Assembly (NCBI GenBank): GCA_950097015.1
Contig: CATNEN010000002.1
Span: 6,775,501 to 6,839,500 of the forward strand
Direction of reading: 5' to 3'
Origin: Macrostomum hystrix
Lineage: Eukaryota; Platyhelminthes; Macrostomidae
DNA length: 64,000 nt
The notes below the pieces were generated by a model. It saw only the letters and a list, made by a program, of their open reading frames with translations, searched no databases and was not told where the DNA came from. Of this stretch, positions 63,901-64,000 are shown piece by piece. A program made the translations under genes and the position numbers. How positions within the stretch are numbered: the stretch's first letter is position 1; each line of letters starts with the position of its first letter.

Positions 63901-64000
63901 CAGCTCAGCTCAGCTCAGTCCATGTCACCAGCTCAGCACAGCTCAGTCCATGTCACCAGCTCAGCTCAGCTGTCCATGTCACCAGCTCAGCACAGCTCAG
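60968..64000. repeat. About 20-bp satellite running off the window
   Basis: Over 3 kb of CAGCTCAGTCCATGTCACCA units whose length varies by insertion of AGCTC or AGCAC. Long blocks recur (for example around 61600-61900, 61870-62000 and 62160-62290), showing amplification of multi-unit segments. The 5' part of GALC should lie beyond it. Confidence 0.97.

Overview
The window is eukaryotic and most likely from a flatworm or another lophotrochozoan; a free-living, Macrostomum-like flatworm is my best guess, not a proven call. The reasons are: intron-rich animal genes with GT-AG introns, GC-rich coding exons in AT-richer DNA, an acetylcholine-receptor subunit with the Pro-Ala pore motif known from flatworm and mollusc acetylcholine-gated chloride channels, a short TTAGGG-type tract, and a very high load of minisatellites.

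Three host genes are readable. (1) Left, minus strand, 12971 down to 5721: seven exons of a Na+/K+-ATPase alpha-type P-type ATPase. The gene runs out of the window on the left (M8-M10 missing) and its first codon is not seen. Its splice phases are intact, but all three catalytic signatures are altered, so it looks like an expressed pseudo-pump. (2) Centre, plus strand, 29848 to 51164: a complete eight-exon nicotinic-type Cys-loop receptor alpha subunit of 614 residues, predicted to be anion-selective. (3) Right, minus strand, 60189 down to 53582: eleven exons of galactocerebrosidase (GALC), complete apart from the signal peptide and first residues. The receptor and GALC are tail to tail; the ATPase and the receptor are head to head across about 17 kb of repeats.

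Inside the introns lie an apparently intact 4653-bp Ty3/Gypsy LTR retrotransposon with identical LTRs (41089-45741), a tRNA-Lys(CTT) gene (59598-59670), a frameshifted intronless CHMP4/Snf7 copy (58246-58844), a pair of related dispersed repeats of about 600 bp (11.85-12.45 kb and 60.33-60.95 kb) and a few tRNA-headed SINE-like fragments.

The rest is dominated by about 40 different tandem-repeat arrays with units of 4 to 60 bp, almost every one private to a single intron or spacer. Introns shorter than about 140 bp have none; most larger introns have one, usually next to a splice site, and several units contain splice-site-like sequence. Most long open frames in the window are artefacts of these arrays. 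Exon boundaries were set by hand from conserved family sequence, GT/AG sites and phase, without transcripts.
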